Shown piece by piece: positions 46,881-63,867 of a DNA stretch of 64,000 nucleotides. The translations under genes and the position numbers were made by a program. Under the pieces are notes generated by a model. The model saw nothing but the letters and a program-made list of their open reading frames with translations, did not search any database and was not told where the DNA came from. Within the stretch, counting starts at the first letter, position 1. Every line of letters begins with the position of its first letter. Source of the DNA: Cyanophora paradoxa (lineage: Eukaryota; Glaucocystophyceae; Cyanophorales; Cyanophoraceae); NCBI GenBank assembly GCA_004431415.1, contig QPMI01000228.1, positions 32,502 through 96,501 on the forward strand, in the 5' to 3' direction.

Positions 46881-48240
46881 ACTTCGTGTTGAAGTCCCAC
46901 GATGGGCAGGTGCAACTCATGCGGGAGATCGCGGGCCTCTTCAGTGCGTTTAGCTAGGCGCTACTAGCGTTTCGACTCGTCTCTACAGACGTTTGGCCAC
47001 CTTTTCCTGACCGCTCGCGCAGAGATTCTGGGGCCCAACAGCTTCAAGGTGCGAAGCAATGGGCTAGCGGCGATGTGCTACGGAGGAGGCGGGCGGAGGA
47101 GAGTTAGGGATCGAATTCACTGAAATCTCCGTCGCGGGGGCGCGTTGAAGCAGGGCTAGTTACGCGGGGGCTCCTCGAGCTCGTGAGGGGTCCTCCCTAT
47201 GCTCTGCCGCCTTGGATGAAGCGCATACAGCCAACAGACAGGCTCGCAGATCATCATCGACGACGTGAGCAACAAGGCGGAGATCCTCGCCCAGATCGCC
47301 AAAGCAGCGGGCCACGACATCGAGACCGCAGAGGTCGACGAGTCTGTGAGCACGCTCCCCACTACGTGCCCCCGCGGAATTGAGCGCTGACCTGCCCTCA
47401 GGACGACAGCTTGTGGCGCCGCGTCATAGAGCTCATAACGTGCACCAGCGGGGTGCGGCTTCGCTCCCCGCCCTCGTCCCCCCACCCTGCGCGCAGAGCA
47501 TCGACGCGCGCCCCGCGGGCAGGTGGTGGGCGACAAGTGGGAGAGCGGGGCGCTCAAGCAACACAAGATCGCCACGCTCCAATCCATGATGCGGTGGGAG
47601 ATGCAGACCGGTGCGCCCCGCGCCGCGGGCCACCGCGAGCGCGCGCCGGGCCCCCGAGCGCGCCCCCCTGCAGGCCGCATCCGGCAGTCTGGCAACGGCA
47701 GCAGGACAACAATCCGCCTGCGGTGGTGCGCCGCGCCGCCGTCGCGCGGAGCCCGCCCGCCGGCGGCGGGGCTTGACGGCGAGGGATGGGGGTGCGGCAG
47801 GCTGCTCGACTTCTTGATAAAATTCAGCGGACTGATCCAGGACCGGCGGAACACAATCAAGGACTGCGGCGCGCAGGCGTACAAGGAGACCCTTGCCCCG
47901 CACCACCCGCTCCCCATCCGCGGCGCCGCCAAGATCGCGATGGCGCGCCGGCCCCGCGCTCCCGGGGCGGGGCGCGAGGGGCTGGCTGGCGGGCTGAGCG
48001 GAGGCGTGGGCGGGCAGGTGATGATCCCGTCGCGGGAGGACTTCTGCCGAAAGTTCGCTGTGGTGGAGCCCGAGGCGCTGGCCGACATGCGCGAGTTCAA
48101 GGCCTACGCCGAGCCCGTCTTCCGCTCCCTCATCAACTTCCACACCCGGCGCGCCCCGCCCCGCCCCGCCCCGCCCCGCGCGCCCACCATCCGCCCCCGT
48201 GAGCTTGCCCCGCAGGAACAACCTCAACAATCTCCCGTAG
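46784..48240 (+). CDS. GLTP-fold glycolipid / ceramide-1-phosphate transfer protein
   Basis: Moves glycolipids or ceramide-1-phosphate between membranes. Exons in order: MRACKCVKGLGGEPE (ATG 46784, inferred), QLMREIAGLF, ILGPNSFK, SQIIIDDVSNKAEILAQIAK then AAGHDIETAEVDES, DDSLWRRVIELITCTSG, VVGDKWESGALKQHKIATLQ then SMMRWEMQT, LLDFLIKFSGLIQDRRNTIK then DCGAQAYKETLAPHHPLPIR, PSREDFCRKFAVVE...FRSLINFHTR, and NNLNNLP (stop 48238-48240). The D-x-x-x-N pair (DDVSN) and the His of the YKETLAPHHP motif are the lipid-headgroup site of the fold. The last intron (48149-48215) has a GC donor. The first exon and promoter lie in duplicated segment A, so a copy of them exists near 41981. Confidence 0.8.
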
Positions 48241-48875
48241 CGACTCACGGGCCGCGGCCTGCCAGTCATCCTCCCGGCTCGCCTTCTCGAGCGGGGCGCC
48301 GCCGCCACGTCACCGCGTCCCGGATGGCGTGTCAGGGAGCCGAACCCACCCCGAACCCTCCTCTCGTGCAAGCGCGTCAAATTCAACCAGAACCTCCCGC
48401 GAACGTCATTTTCCGTACTCAGTACGAAAACATGGCGTGCGGGCCGGTGCGGCACTGCGGCGCCGCCGGGCCAGATGTACAACAGACTCGCGGTGGGGAG
48501 CCTATAACTAATTAATAACACATTTCTAGATAACACAAAATATTCAAAGTTGGGGGGTACTTGCACTCTAGAACGTGTCTGCATTCTAGCATATTCTAGA
48601 ATCTAGAACACGTATGTGTCATTCGATCTGTTCACGCTAGAGCGATGTAAAGCGGTTCCGAAGTTCTGTGTGCACGTTTAGACTCTAGAGACCTTCTGGA
48701 TACTTTTACAGCTCCGATCCGGCAGCTTCGGTCCCGGAAAGTCCATCCAGTACCCCCTTAAAATTTGTCGCAGTTTTAATTCTAATTCTTATAAATTAAT
48801 TCCATCACTGGTGAATCAGTGGTGATTCGACTGCATTCACGTCGACGTCGACGTCCGCGCCGGCCGCACTCGCAT
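48241..48875. other. A/T-richer intergenic region
   Basis: No gene. 48530-48640 holds repeated TCTAGAA/TTCTAGA motifs that can pair with each other. Base composition is far from the flanking genes. Confidence 0.4.
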
Positions 48876-49128
48876 GTACCGTATAACACAATATTAATGC
48901 GCTCAATATTAATGCGTTTTTGGACCCGGACCCCTATTATGGCTATTAATGCGGCACCAAATTAATGCGTTTTGAAGCCTTTTGGCTGCATATGGGGGGT
49001 ACAGACCGCAGTTTCTTAGCGCTTCAATATTAATGCGCCCCCAAATTAATGCGTTTTGACAGCAGAAAACGCATTAAATTGGGGGCGCATTAATATTATG
49101 CGCGCACTAATATTCTGTTATACGGTAC
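48876..49128. mobile_element. 253-bp MITE-like element with terminal inverted repeats
   Basis: The left end GTACCGTATAACACAATATT is the inverse of the right end AATATTCTGTTATACGGTAC with one mismatch. The match continues inward for about 27 bp. TA flanks the CCGTATAAC ends on both sides, as for Tc1/mariner-type insertions. The interior is full of ATTAATGCG motifs and has a 23-bp inverted repeat (arms GCGCCCCCAAATTAATGCG + TTTT and its near-complement, 49034-49087). No coding capacity. Confidence 0.78.
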
Positions 49129-49309
49129 TAGTATACTGCAGCAGACCGGTAGTGGTCCGGTACCTGCGCCGGGCCGAAGCTTTAAGCTATAGCTAGCGGG
49201 TTCCTAGCTGCGTGAACCCCTGCGATCTCGCTGACACAACAGCACGCGCCGAAGCGTTAGAGCATCCCAGCTGCGTAGCGACGGGATCGCGGCCGGCGCC
49301 GACTCACGC

Positions 49310-52300
49310 ATGGCCGCTCCCAACCACCCGCCCGGGCCCGTCCCAGGCGTTCCGCAAGGACCAGGAGCCGGCATGCCGAATTCCTCAGCGATGCCTGCTG
49401 GGCACGTCTTGATACAGCGCCTCAACCACGCGAACGAGACGACCTGGGTCCAAATGGGTGCGTATCGCGCGGTTGGGTGCATGGCACGGCTGACAGGATG
49501 CAGGCATAATCGCGGAGAACATGGGAGACACAGACCGTGCTGTCATGTCGTTCGAGAATGCGCTTCGACACAATCCGTATTGTTATCGCGCGTTGGTCGG
49601 CATCGCGCAACTGTGCAAGAAGCGGGAGCAATACCCGCAGGTAGGGTTCACGATGAACGAACTCGAATCCATTCCGCTAACGAACTCATAGGCTGCTGAG
49701 TACTATCAACGTGTTCTCAACATCGACGCGAACGCCGGGGAGATCTGGGGCTCCCTCGGCTACTGCTATCTGATGATGGATGACCTCCAGAAGGCGTACA
49801 CTGCGTACCAGCAGTCCCTCTACCACCTTCCGAATCCGAAAGTGCGTCGCCCTAGCAGCAGGCGCTAGAACGGCCGTTTTAATGCGGACGCTTTTCCAGG
49901 ACCCCAATCTTTGGTATGGCATCGGGGTTCTTTATGACCGCTACGGGAGCTTCGAGCACGCGGAGGAAGCGTTCACCGCGGTGCTGAAGATGGACCAGAA
50001 TTTCGAGAAGAAGGACGAAGTGTATTTCCGCCTGGGCATCATCTACAAGCAGCAGATGAAATACGACCAGAGCCTCGAGGTTCGTAAGGGGCCCTAGAGT
50101 ATTTGTTTTTCTCCCTATCTCAACAATTCGACGCAGTGCTTCCGGGCGATTCTACAGACGCCACCCAAGCCTCTCGCTGACGCGGACATTTGGTTCCAGA
50201 TCGGTCACATCTATGAGCTGCAGAAGGAGGTTAGAAAGGCTCCTTTTCGCCTCTTTTTAATTCCGCTTAGCACGCCGTGCAGTTCGCGCTGGCGAAGGAC
50301 GCGTATGAGCGGGTGCTGAAGGACAACCCGAACCACGCGAAGGTCCTGCAGCAGCTCGGCTGGCTCTACCATCAGAGCACGAACTTCACTAACCAGGTCC
50401 GCTCTGCTGTGCGCCGCCGATCGCCCCGGCGGGCGCCGACCACCGCGCAGGACATGTCCATCAGCTACCTGATGCGCTCCATCGACGCTGGTTGGGCTGC
50501 CCCCGCACGCACTACCACGCGCCGCCTAACTCGCACGCGGGGCGCAGACCCGACGGATGCCCAGACGTGGTACCTCCTGGGCCGGTGCTACATGGCCCAG
50601 CAGAACTACCGCAAGGCCTACGATGCCTACCAGCAGGCAGTGTAAGCCTCCGCCGCGCCCCGCGCAACCGTCGCTGCGACCGTCCAGCTCAGGCGGGCCA
50701 CGCAGGTACCGGGACGGGCGCAACCCGACCTTCTGGTGCTCCATCGGCGTCCTGTACTACCAGATCAACCAGGCAAGCCGCCGGCGCGCCCGGCGGTGCC
50801 GGCCCGGTCGCTGACGGGCGGGGCGGCGGGTGCAGTACCGAGACGCGCTGGATGCGTACAGTCGGGCGATCCGCCTGAACCCATACCTCTCCGAGGTCTG
50901 GTACGACTTGGGCACGCTCTACGAGAGCTGCAGCCAGCTCGCGGACGCGCTCGACGCCTACCAGCGCGCCGCCGAGCTCGACCCCAACAACAAGGTGCCG
51001 TCCCCCGTGCCGGCCGCCTCGCCGGTCCCGCCGACCCCCGCGCAGCACATCCAGCAGCGCCTCGCCGTCCTGCGCACCGCCGGGCCCTCCAGCAATGTCC
51101 CCAGCCAGCAGCAGGCCGGTGGCCCGCCCGGCCCGCTCTCCGGCGTGCCCACGCCGCTCGGGCCGAGCGTGCACGGCGTCGCCCCCGCTGGTATGAGCCA
51201 GCCGCTCTCGCAGTTGCAGGGACTGGCCGCTGATCGCCCCGCCGCAGGCCCCCCGGGCTCCTCGCCGCTGGCCCCCATGCACGGCGGCCCGCTGCCGAGG
51301 CCCGGCGAGGGCGGTCCCCCAGAGGGCCCCATGGGCTACGCCATGGCCGGCCCTGGCCTCCCCAAGGCATGCCTCGCTATGCGTCACCGCAGAGACTGCT
51401 GCCACGGCTCACGGCCGCGCAGGGGCCGCTCCCCGGCATGGGCGCGCACTTCGCCCCCCCGGAGGCGATGATGCAGCAGGGCCGCGGGGGCAGGCACCAG
51501 GCCCCCCCCCCGCAGGGCCCCAACCGCTCCGTGCGCCCCGCCCCTGCCGCGGCGGCGACGCGGGGGAGCTGATGCCGGGGGCAGCCGTCGCCGGGGGTGG
51601 GGGCGGAGCGCCCGAAGAAGGGGGCGGGGAAGAGTAAGGTGAGCCGCTCGGAGAAGGCGGCTGCTGCGGCAGCGGCGGCGGCGCTCGCGTCGGGGCGGGG
51701 CGTCTCCCCGGGGGGCCCCATGGAGGGACCCCCCCCGCCCCTCTCGGCGGCCTCCTCGTCGGGGGCGCCCTCGGCCTCGGGGTACGGCTGGCACGGCAAG
51801 GGCGGCGACGCCGGGCACGCGGAGGGGCCGGCCCCCACCAAGTCGAAGCGGGCGCGGCGTGAGGAGGCCTCGGGCGCGCGCGGCTCGCGGGGCGGGGCGG
51901 AAGAGGAGGTCGAGAGCGGCCCCCTGCGCGAGCGGCGGAAGAAGGGGAGCGCCGAGCAGCGGGAGCGCCGCCGGGACAACGCGGCGGAGGCGGCGGCAAT
52001 GGAGGAGCGCAACCGCGCCACCGCCGCGGCGATGGCTGCGGCCGCCGCCGCCGCAGCGGCCGCCGACGGCGGCGACGGGCCGGGCGGGGCCCTGGCGGTG
52101 GTGGCCGCAGCGGCGGCGGCGGCCGCCGCATCGGCCGCGGCGAGCGGGCCGGAGGAACGGCACCCGATTCCGAAGAGGAAGCGATCCTCGTTCGTGCCGC
52201 CGCCCGAGCACGAGGCGAGCGAGCGGGGCGGCTGGCACCCGCCCCCGCATCCCCGCCTGACCGCCGGCGGGAGGCGCCGGCGCCGAGCGCGCCGGCGGGG

Positions 52301-52784
52301 GCCCGCCGGAGGCCGAGGAGGTGGTCGAGGCCGTCGGCAGCGTCGTCGGACCCCCGCCGGCGGCCCCGAGGCGGAGGCGCCGGCGCCGGCGGCCCCGCGG
52401 CGGCCCTGCCGAGCGCCCGCCGTCGCCGCGCGCCACGGCCTCCCCGGCCCCGCCGACGGGAGCTCGCCGGCAGAGGCGACCGGAGAGGCGGCCGCCTGGT
52501 CACGGCGGCCCAGGAGCCCCGCAGGCGAGGCGCCGGCCCCGGCCGCGGCGGCCCCGAAGAGCCCCGAGCGGCCTGCGGTGAGCGCCGAGGTGGAGGAGCC
52601 GGCGCGCGCGTCGCCGGTGCCGGAGGCGGCACGAGGGGAGGGCAGGGGTGCGGGGGATGAGGAGGGGAAGGCGGGGGGTGAGGAGAAGGCGGGGGCGGAG
52701 AAGGCGGCGGAGGCGGGCGGGGGGAACGCGAAGGACGACTCGGACGAGGAGGAGGCCCGCGGCATGCAGGTCGACGACGACTAG
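49310..52784 (+). CDS. Cyc8/Ssn6-type TPR transcriptional corepressor
   Basis: Partner of Tup1-like WD40 proteins in fungal-type repression. ATG 49310, a Pro/Gly-rich N-terminus, then about ten TPR units on short exons: ENMGDTDRAVMSFENALRHN, AAEYYQRVLNIDANAGEIWG, LQKAYTAYQQSLYHLPNPK, DPNLWYGIGVLYDRYGSFEH, DEVYFRLGIIYKQQMKYDQS, LADADIWFQIGHIYELQKE, AKDAYERVLKDNPNHAKVLQ, DAQTWYLLGRCYMAQQNYRK, NPTFWCSIGVLYYQINQ, YRDALDAYSRAIRLNPYLSE and ADALDAYQRAAELDPNN. The order and wording closely follow Cyc8. The tail is long, Pro/Gly-rich then Ala/Glu/Lys-rich, with many RxxR/KK nuclear-type signals, ending ARGMQVDDD. Some exon borders in the tail (51380-52560) are uncertain. Confidence 0.87.
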
Positions 52785-53240
52785 CCGCCAGGGCGCCTCA
52801 TCGGGCCCCATCGCCCCGCCCCCACACCCCACACACCGACCCAGTCTGTACAGTAGAATTAGGAAGTTTCCCAACGAAGCCCAAGAGAGCGCACGTGCAC
52901 GCCCTTCAGCCGTCGGCATTGCACTGGCCATGGTCGCATATCACACAGAAATGAACAAAAAAGCAAACGAACTAAATACCGGAAGCTAAATAAAAAGCCG
53001 GTCTCCACACTGCTTTATTGATAGAAGGAAATATGGTACAGTGGCGCTCGTCGGAGGGAAAACTGCTTCCTTTACAATTTGGGCCACGTCTAACGACTGT
53101 CGAGGGGGAGCTGAAGAAATCAGCTAGCAAGCGTACAAGCGAGCGAAATCAGATAGGTTTTTTAATGCGTCGCAGAGAGATAAAATAAAGGTTCAGTCGG
53201 GCTTGATCCGGAAACGGTCATGCAGAGAAGAAACGTCGCG
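52785..53240. other. Convergent intergenic region (Cyc8 and PP2C 3' ends)
   Basis: About 456 bp, AT-richer than the genes, with AATAAA-like strings on the plus strand near 52985 (CTAAATAAAAAG) and 53180 (GATAAAATAAAGG). Probably 3' UTRs; no gene. Confidence 0.4.
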
Positions 53241-54824
53241 TCATTCGCAGACGGTGGGGCGGGGCCGCGCGAAGTGCACGACGACTGTTGTAGCGTTATC
53301 CTGCGAGCCGCGCTCGTAGGCGGCCGCGATGATGCGCTTCGCGACGCCCGTCGGGTCCCGCGCCGCCGCCACGACGTGCTCGCACTCGTCCCCGGAGGCG
53401 CTTTCGCAGCTCGCGCAGTCGGCCCGCACGATGGCCGCCAGCTCCGCCGGGCCCAGCACGTCGCACACGCCGTCCGACGCCAGGATCAGCGTCCCCTCCA
53501 TCCCCGGCGGCACCTGCCGCGCCGTCAAGAGGTGCGCGCAGGCAGACCGTCGGGCTCGAGCGATGCGCACCTCGCACTCGACGATCTCCGGCTCGTTACT
53601 TACTTGCGGCTTGAAGGACAGGTCTCCCAGGGCGCGCGTGACCTGCGGGCGACCGGTAAGCGCCGTGTCTTCTCGGACGGGACGGCCGCGCAGTGCACCT
53701 GCAGCATGCCGTTGACCCGAAGCGCCCCGTCCGGGTCCTCGTGCACAAGCCCACCGCGCGACCGGATCTGGGGAGCGAATCAGACGGGAAAACGAAGAGG
53801 GGATCAGGAAGGCGGACCATTTCCCGCTCGGACTCGATGTCCGCGCGGTGTGCCGAGACGAGGCTGACACCGCGGATGGTCCGGCGGCTCGTCCGCGCGG
53901 ACCGGTTGTCCTCACCGCTGCAGGTGGAGGAAGCGGAGGAGACGGGGTTCGGGCAGGAGGCGCTGTTGGAAGGAGACTCCGAGCAGAGGGACTCGGAGGG
54001 AGAGAGGGGCCCGCGCGCGTTGAGCGCCCGGTTTGGGATGGGCACAGAGATCTCCGTCGAATTCAGCACCGGGCACGCATCTGCGCTGCCAGAGTCCGAC
54101 GAGGACGCGTCCTCGAGGCCCGCCATGTTCTCGGCCCCGAAGTCTTGGCCGAACGAGTCTGAAGTGAGGTCGCAAATCTCCTCCTCGGAGCGATCGCTCA
54201 CGAGGACGGCGCTGCGACGCGGAGAATACGGTATGGGAATGCGGCTTCGCAAAAGCGCTCACGGTGGCGCACCCGCAGTCCCCAACATGCGCGACGATGA
54301 TGCGGTCGGGCCCGACGAGCGCGACGAGCGCGGTGGTACCGTCAGACATGCCAAACTTCCTCGCCTGCAGGGGCTCAGCGTGGGCTCTCGGGGCAGCGCC
54401 ATAGGCGCGCGGCGCACCATGTCCAAGAACCCGTTGTCTGTCTCCTCGAACGCTTCTTTCAAGGCCTTGCGGAAGTCCGTCGGGTCCTCTTCCAGCTTTT
54501 GCTTAAGAAGCGCAGGAAGCTGGTCACGTGCGCTTAGTACCAGAGTTTGCCCGATTCGCCGCGCGGATCACCTGGCGTGCAGCATACTCCGCTGCTCGGC
54601 TGCCGCCGTGTCCGTCCATGACTGCAAAAAGATGCCACTCTCCCTTAATGACAGAGCTCGAAGATGACGGAATCCAGCTCTTGTGGATGGTGTGCTTGTC
54701 CTCCATCCTGAGTCGCGAGTGCAGCGTGGCGTGGGCAAGGGCGGCGCAAAGGGCCGGGCGCGCGGGGAATGGGGGACCTCGGGCGCGGCCCGACGCCATA
54801 GTGTGCGCCCGACGAGACGAGCAT
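53241..54824 (-). CDS. PP2C-family serine/threonine phosphatase
   Basis: Metal-dependent protein phosphatase. Segments in order: MLVSSGAHYG (ATG 54824, or an upstream exon), RMEDKHTIHKSW, GEWHLFAVMDGHGGSRAAEY, LKEAFEETDNGFLDMV, DGTTALVALVGPDRIIVAHV then GDC, an acidic Ser-rich insert of about 130 residues (RSEEEICDLTSDSFGQDFGA...SCSGEDNRS), the MVRLPDP...RAVGLC area, VTRALGDLSFKPQ, LILASDGVCDVLGP, and GSQDNATTVVVHF, ending TVCE (stop TGA at 53241-53243). The metal-binding Asp residues (MEDKH, DGHGG, SDGV, QDNAT) are present, so it should be active. The large insert between motifs is unusual and may be regulatory. It starts about 365 bp from the divergent DHX16 gene. Confidence 0.87.
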
Positions 54825-55189
54825 CTGAGCGGCCTGCGCAAGCGCGGCCAAGTCAGAAACAGTGCACGAGACGTCAACGAGGGCGGCGGCTTACCGGGAA
54901 GTCGCCTATGGCGTTCTCTCGTGCGCCGTGGCCTGGGCGACTCTCGTGGGCGGCTGACCGAGAAGAAGTTTCCCAACGACTGCGCCAACGGCGCTGCTAA
55001 AATCTGACGCTGAAGCTGCTGGCGGACTTCGAGACGCGGCGGAATGCCTAGAACGGGAAGAAAACCGAACTGGAGAGAGCCACGCCGCGCACACTGTACC
55101 CCCTTCCGGCTCGCTGGCTTGGCCTCAAGCCGTCCTCCGCTCGAAGCCGGGACTCGCGGAACGCAGCCCTTCCCTCCCTCCGAACGGCG
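54825..55189. promoter_or_regulatory. Divergent region between PP2C and DHX16 genes
   Basis: No proven coding sequence. On the minus strand a good donor (CCCG|GTAAGCC, about 54896) and an acceptor (TTGCGCAG, about 54835) suggest a 5' exon of the PP2C gene here, which would move its start upstream. Confidence 0.35.
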
Positions 55190-60287
<5,098 letters not shown>

Positions 60288-61428
60288 CAGCGCTCCTCCC
60301 CCCGATGAATATTTTCAATCCGGAGTTAGCGAATTTCACGCTCGCGGAGCCCGCGCGAGAGCCAGTGAGACGCGCGCTCGGACCGGAGCGCGCCTCGTGA
60401 TCACATGTACAGCCGCTGCCGCGGCCGCGGAATCCGGAAGAGACGCGTTGGCCACCGCGCGCGCGCCGCCGCGATAAACTGGCCCTCGGCGGAGCTCGAT
60501 CCACGGCGGCCTGGAAGGCTACGGTAGCGCTTGTCGACGTCGACGTCACGGGCCTAGGTCTGCAGCTGGACCCGCGATCCGTCGACATTTTGCATACGTA
60601 TACGCGCGCGCGCCGCGGCCGGCGCCGCGGCGCGTTGCGCGAAGGCAATTTGTTGTCGCGCCGGCGTGTAAAGACTCGCTACACACGTTTTTTTTCTGGT
60701 AGGGTACAGCGCAGATATCGCTTAGGTTCCTGGCTGCCAGCTGCAGGCGGATAGAGGTGCGTCCTACGCGCGTCATCGGCGCTGTGGACGTCGTCGACGT
60801 CAGTCCCGAGTGGTGCGGCACGATTATGCAGCCGGGGCCGGGCGCGGCGAATTCCCCGAAGCGCTGCGGTGTGGGTGCTCCGGCGCAGAGCTTGAGTCCG
60901 CTGGCGAAACCCCTAATGCCAGACCGGTATGCAGCGCAAAAAGTATGCGCCAGCGCCGCGTAACCGCGTGGCAGGCCGCTGGCGGTTGAGGCCCTCCTCT
61001 CGCTGCCGCGCGCCTCGGGCAGATTCACTCAAGCTACTGGTGCAAAGCTCACCGTGGTGCAAGTAAACGCACGAGTTTACGCCCGCGCAGTTTTCGAGGA
61101 TTTGCCGTGCCTCGGCACCGGCGACCTGCCGTCCGATCTGGGAACAGGTCTGCGCAGCAGATCTGATTTGGTTTCACAAACTTATCCGCGCTCTGATCCT
61201 TGTCTGTGCCAACGCAGGAGATGGCAATAGCAAAGCAAGCTCGCGCAGATCGTCGGCGCGGGGGGCGAGGATGTCTGTAGGCGAGTTCCTTGTTTTTCCT
61301 CCTTTCTGCCGGCTTGTAACGCTTGTTCTGTAGAATACTTTGCATTAGGATCGATTCCAGTGGCCCCGCGACTGAGCGCAGGCGAGTTCTTGGTTTTCCC
61401 TCCTTCGCCCCGCCTGCTGACGTCGCAG
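60288..61428. other. Intergenic region upstream of the HMG-box gene
   Basis: About 1.1 kb with no supported gene. A similar string (AGGCGAGTTC-TTG-TTTT-CCTCC) occurs twice, near 61277 and 61379. The missing first exon of the HMG-box gene is expected here. Confidence 0.4.
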
Positions 61429-63867
61429 CAGAGCTCCAGTCGCTGCCGCCCGTCCTTTCTCTCAGCGATCTGAACAGCGCGCTGCAACAAGCGCGCGAGA
61501 ACTTCTTCCGGGAGCTGCAGTCGGGCGGAGGAAGCGGGCACGGCGAGTCTCCGGCGGGTCTTAGCGGACTTGGCGCCAGCCTCGGCGGGGCCGGCTTAGG
61601 GCAGGGTGGCCTGGGGTTTGCAGGCCTCGGACCCGATATCACGGCCGACGGCATCGGCGGGCAGATTCAGCCCATTCTGTGCGACCTTCCTCCCCGCTGG
61701 CCGCCCGGCGGACGCTGCGCGCCCTGCGCCGGGCGCCGGCTGACGGCGCGGCAGAGCGGTGTTCACGGAGGAACCCGACTCGGCGAGCGAGAGCCAGTCG
61801 GCGGCGTCGCCGGCCGAGGAAGCGCACCATGCGAGCCCCCAGCCGTGCCCCTACTGCCACTGCCACTCGAGGCCGAGCCGGTCGATCGCGACGCAGACCG
61901 AGGGCCCGACCATCTCGCGTGAGCGCCCGCCCTCTTTCCGTGCCTTTTCGGGCGCTGGCGTGAGGCGCTGGGCAGAGCAAATCGACATGACGGGCCCGCT
62001 GCTCACGGAGGGGCTCCAGCGGATGAGCATCACGAACCCCTCCTCCTCGCAGCACCAGCAGCAGGCGTCGTCGTCGCACGGGGAGGCGCACCAGGAGCAT
62101 GAGAAGGAGCTGCTCCCTGCTTCGCTGCAGGGCCTCTTCTCGCACATGCCGCTCCTCCCCGGGCCCTTCGGGGAGATGCACGGGGCGCCGGCGATGACCG
62201 TCACGGCCCCGGCGGCGCCCGTGCGGGCGATCGACCCCGCCGGGCGGTCGGCGACGCCGGTCTTCGCGGGGCAGCAGGCCCTCGCCCCGCCGGACGTCTC
62301 CCCGGGGGCGCGCCCGCGGCAGAACTCGCTGGCGCCGAGCTCCACGGGGGCCCCCTCCCCCGGGCCCTCCTCTACCGCCGACGACGAGGAGGAGCCCGAG
62401 AGCGTCGACGACCCCTCCGCCGAGCTCGGTCCGCCCGCCCCGCCCTGCCCCGCCGGCTACCCGCCGAGGCGCGCCGGCAGAGGGGCGGGCCCCCGCGGAC
62501 GAGGAGGGCGCGGGGGACGAGGGCGAGCGGAAGGGCAGCCCGAACCCGGGCGACCTCATCTCGCGCCCCCAGAACGCCTTCATCATCTTCAGCGCCGGTG
62601 CGCCGCTCCCCGCCCCGGGACCCCCGCCGGACGCCGGCCGCCCTCCGACCGCGTGCCTGCGGCAGAGCGGCGGAAGGACGTGCGGAAGCAGCACAAGGGG
62701 ATGCACAACGGGCAGCTCTCCGTCATCCTGGCCGAGGAGTGGTGCGCCCCGCTGTCCCGCGCCGCGCCGCGCCGCGCCGCCCCGCGCCGGGCGCGCTGCT
62801 CGCGGCGCCTCACCGGGGGCGCGGGGGCAGGCGGAAGATGTCGGCGGAAGAGAAGCGGCCGTACCAGGAGGAGGCGAGCCGCCGCCGCGCCGAGTTCAAG
62901 AAGCTCGTCGCCACCGTGCGCCCCGCCCCGCCCCGCCCCGCCCCGCCCCGCCCCGCCCCGCCCCGCCTCGCGTGACGGGGCGCGGGGCGGGGCGGGGGCG
63001 CAGAACCCGGACTGGAAGAGCCAGCTGCGGACGTCGGTGCACGGGGCGTCGCGCAAGTCGAAGGCGAAGCGGCTGATGAACCAGCACCACCCGTACGCCG
63101 CCTCGCCGGCCTCCCTCGAGGCCCTCCCCGCCGTCCCAACCGGCATGCGCCTCCTCCCCCTCTACGCCTTTCCCGACCCCGCCGGCTCCGGCCTCCCCTT
63201 CAGCCCCGCCGCCATGGGCGGCCTCCCCGTCCCCGGCTCTTCCCACGGGCCCTCGCACGGCGCTCACGGCCCCTCCCTCGGCGCCCACCACCACCAGCAG
63301 CAGCAGCAGCACCAGCACCAGCAGCACCAGCACCAGCAGCACCAGCACCAGCAGCACCAGCACCAGCAGCACCAGCAGCAGGCGCGCCGCTACTACTCCA
63401 TACTGGTGGACAGCAGCGCGGCGGCGCGGCACGGGCAGCACGGCGGGGACGGCTCGGGCGGCCCGGTGGACGCCAAGCCGATCGACCTGCCGCCGGGCTA
63501 CGTGCAGATGTCCCTCCGCCTCCAGCAGGCCGCCGCCGAGCAGGCCGCCCACGGCGACGGCGGCTCGGAGCACGCGCCGCTGACCGTCGCCGATGTCGCC
63601 GGCTGGAGCACGGGCGGCGGGGGCGGCTCGGCGGGGGTGGGGGCGGACGGGGAGCTGCATGCGGGGCCGCTGGACCCGCTGAACGCCGTCCAGTCGATCG
63701 AGCAGCTCGCGCACAGCGCCGCGAGCCTCCACGCCCGCGCCCTCGCCCAGCGCTTCGCCCCCGGCGCCCTCTACGGCCAGACGCCGGGCCTCCCGCCCTA
63801 CAACCTGCACTCCCACGGGCAGCACCACTACAACCCCAACTCGTACGCAAGCTACACAAGCTCCTAG
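61429..63867 (+). CDS. HMG-box (MATA-HMG/Sox-like) DNA-binding protein, first exon unresolved
   Basis: Sequence-specific type HMG domain assembled from three exons: SRPQNAFIIFSA, ERRKDVRKQHKGMHNGQLSV then ILAEEW, RKMSAEEKRPYQEEASRRRA then EFKKL, and NPDWKS. The RPxNAF start, the H/N-N-x-x-(L/I)-S core and the single box favour the MATA-HMG/Sox/TCF type rather than abundant HMGB. The N-terminal exon begins after an acceptor at 61428 (AELQSLPPVLSLSDLNSALQ) and has no in-frame ATG, so an upstream exon is missing. Next come VFTEEPDSASESQS, MTGPLLTEGLQRMS and a Pro/Ser-rich linker. The C-terminal half has a His/Gln repeat (63290-63380) and ends YNPNSYASYTSS at 63867. Introns are GT-AG with CCCCGCC bodies. 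Confidence 0.83.
63290..63380 (+). repeat. CAG/CAC repeat coding for a His/Gln tract
   Basis: A 15-bp unit of CAGCAC and CACCAG triplets repeated about five times in the HMG-box gene, giving HQQHQ repeats. Confidence 0.92.

Noticed and set aside
63290-63380. CRISPR-like array
   Set aside because: The regular repeat is triplet-based CAG/CAC coding sequence without unique spacers, in a eukaryotic gene.
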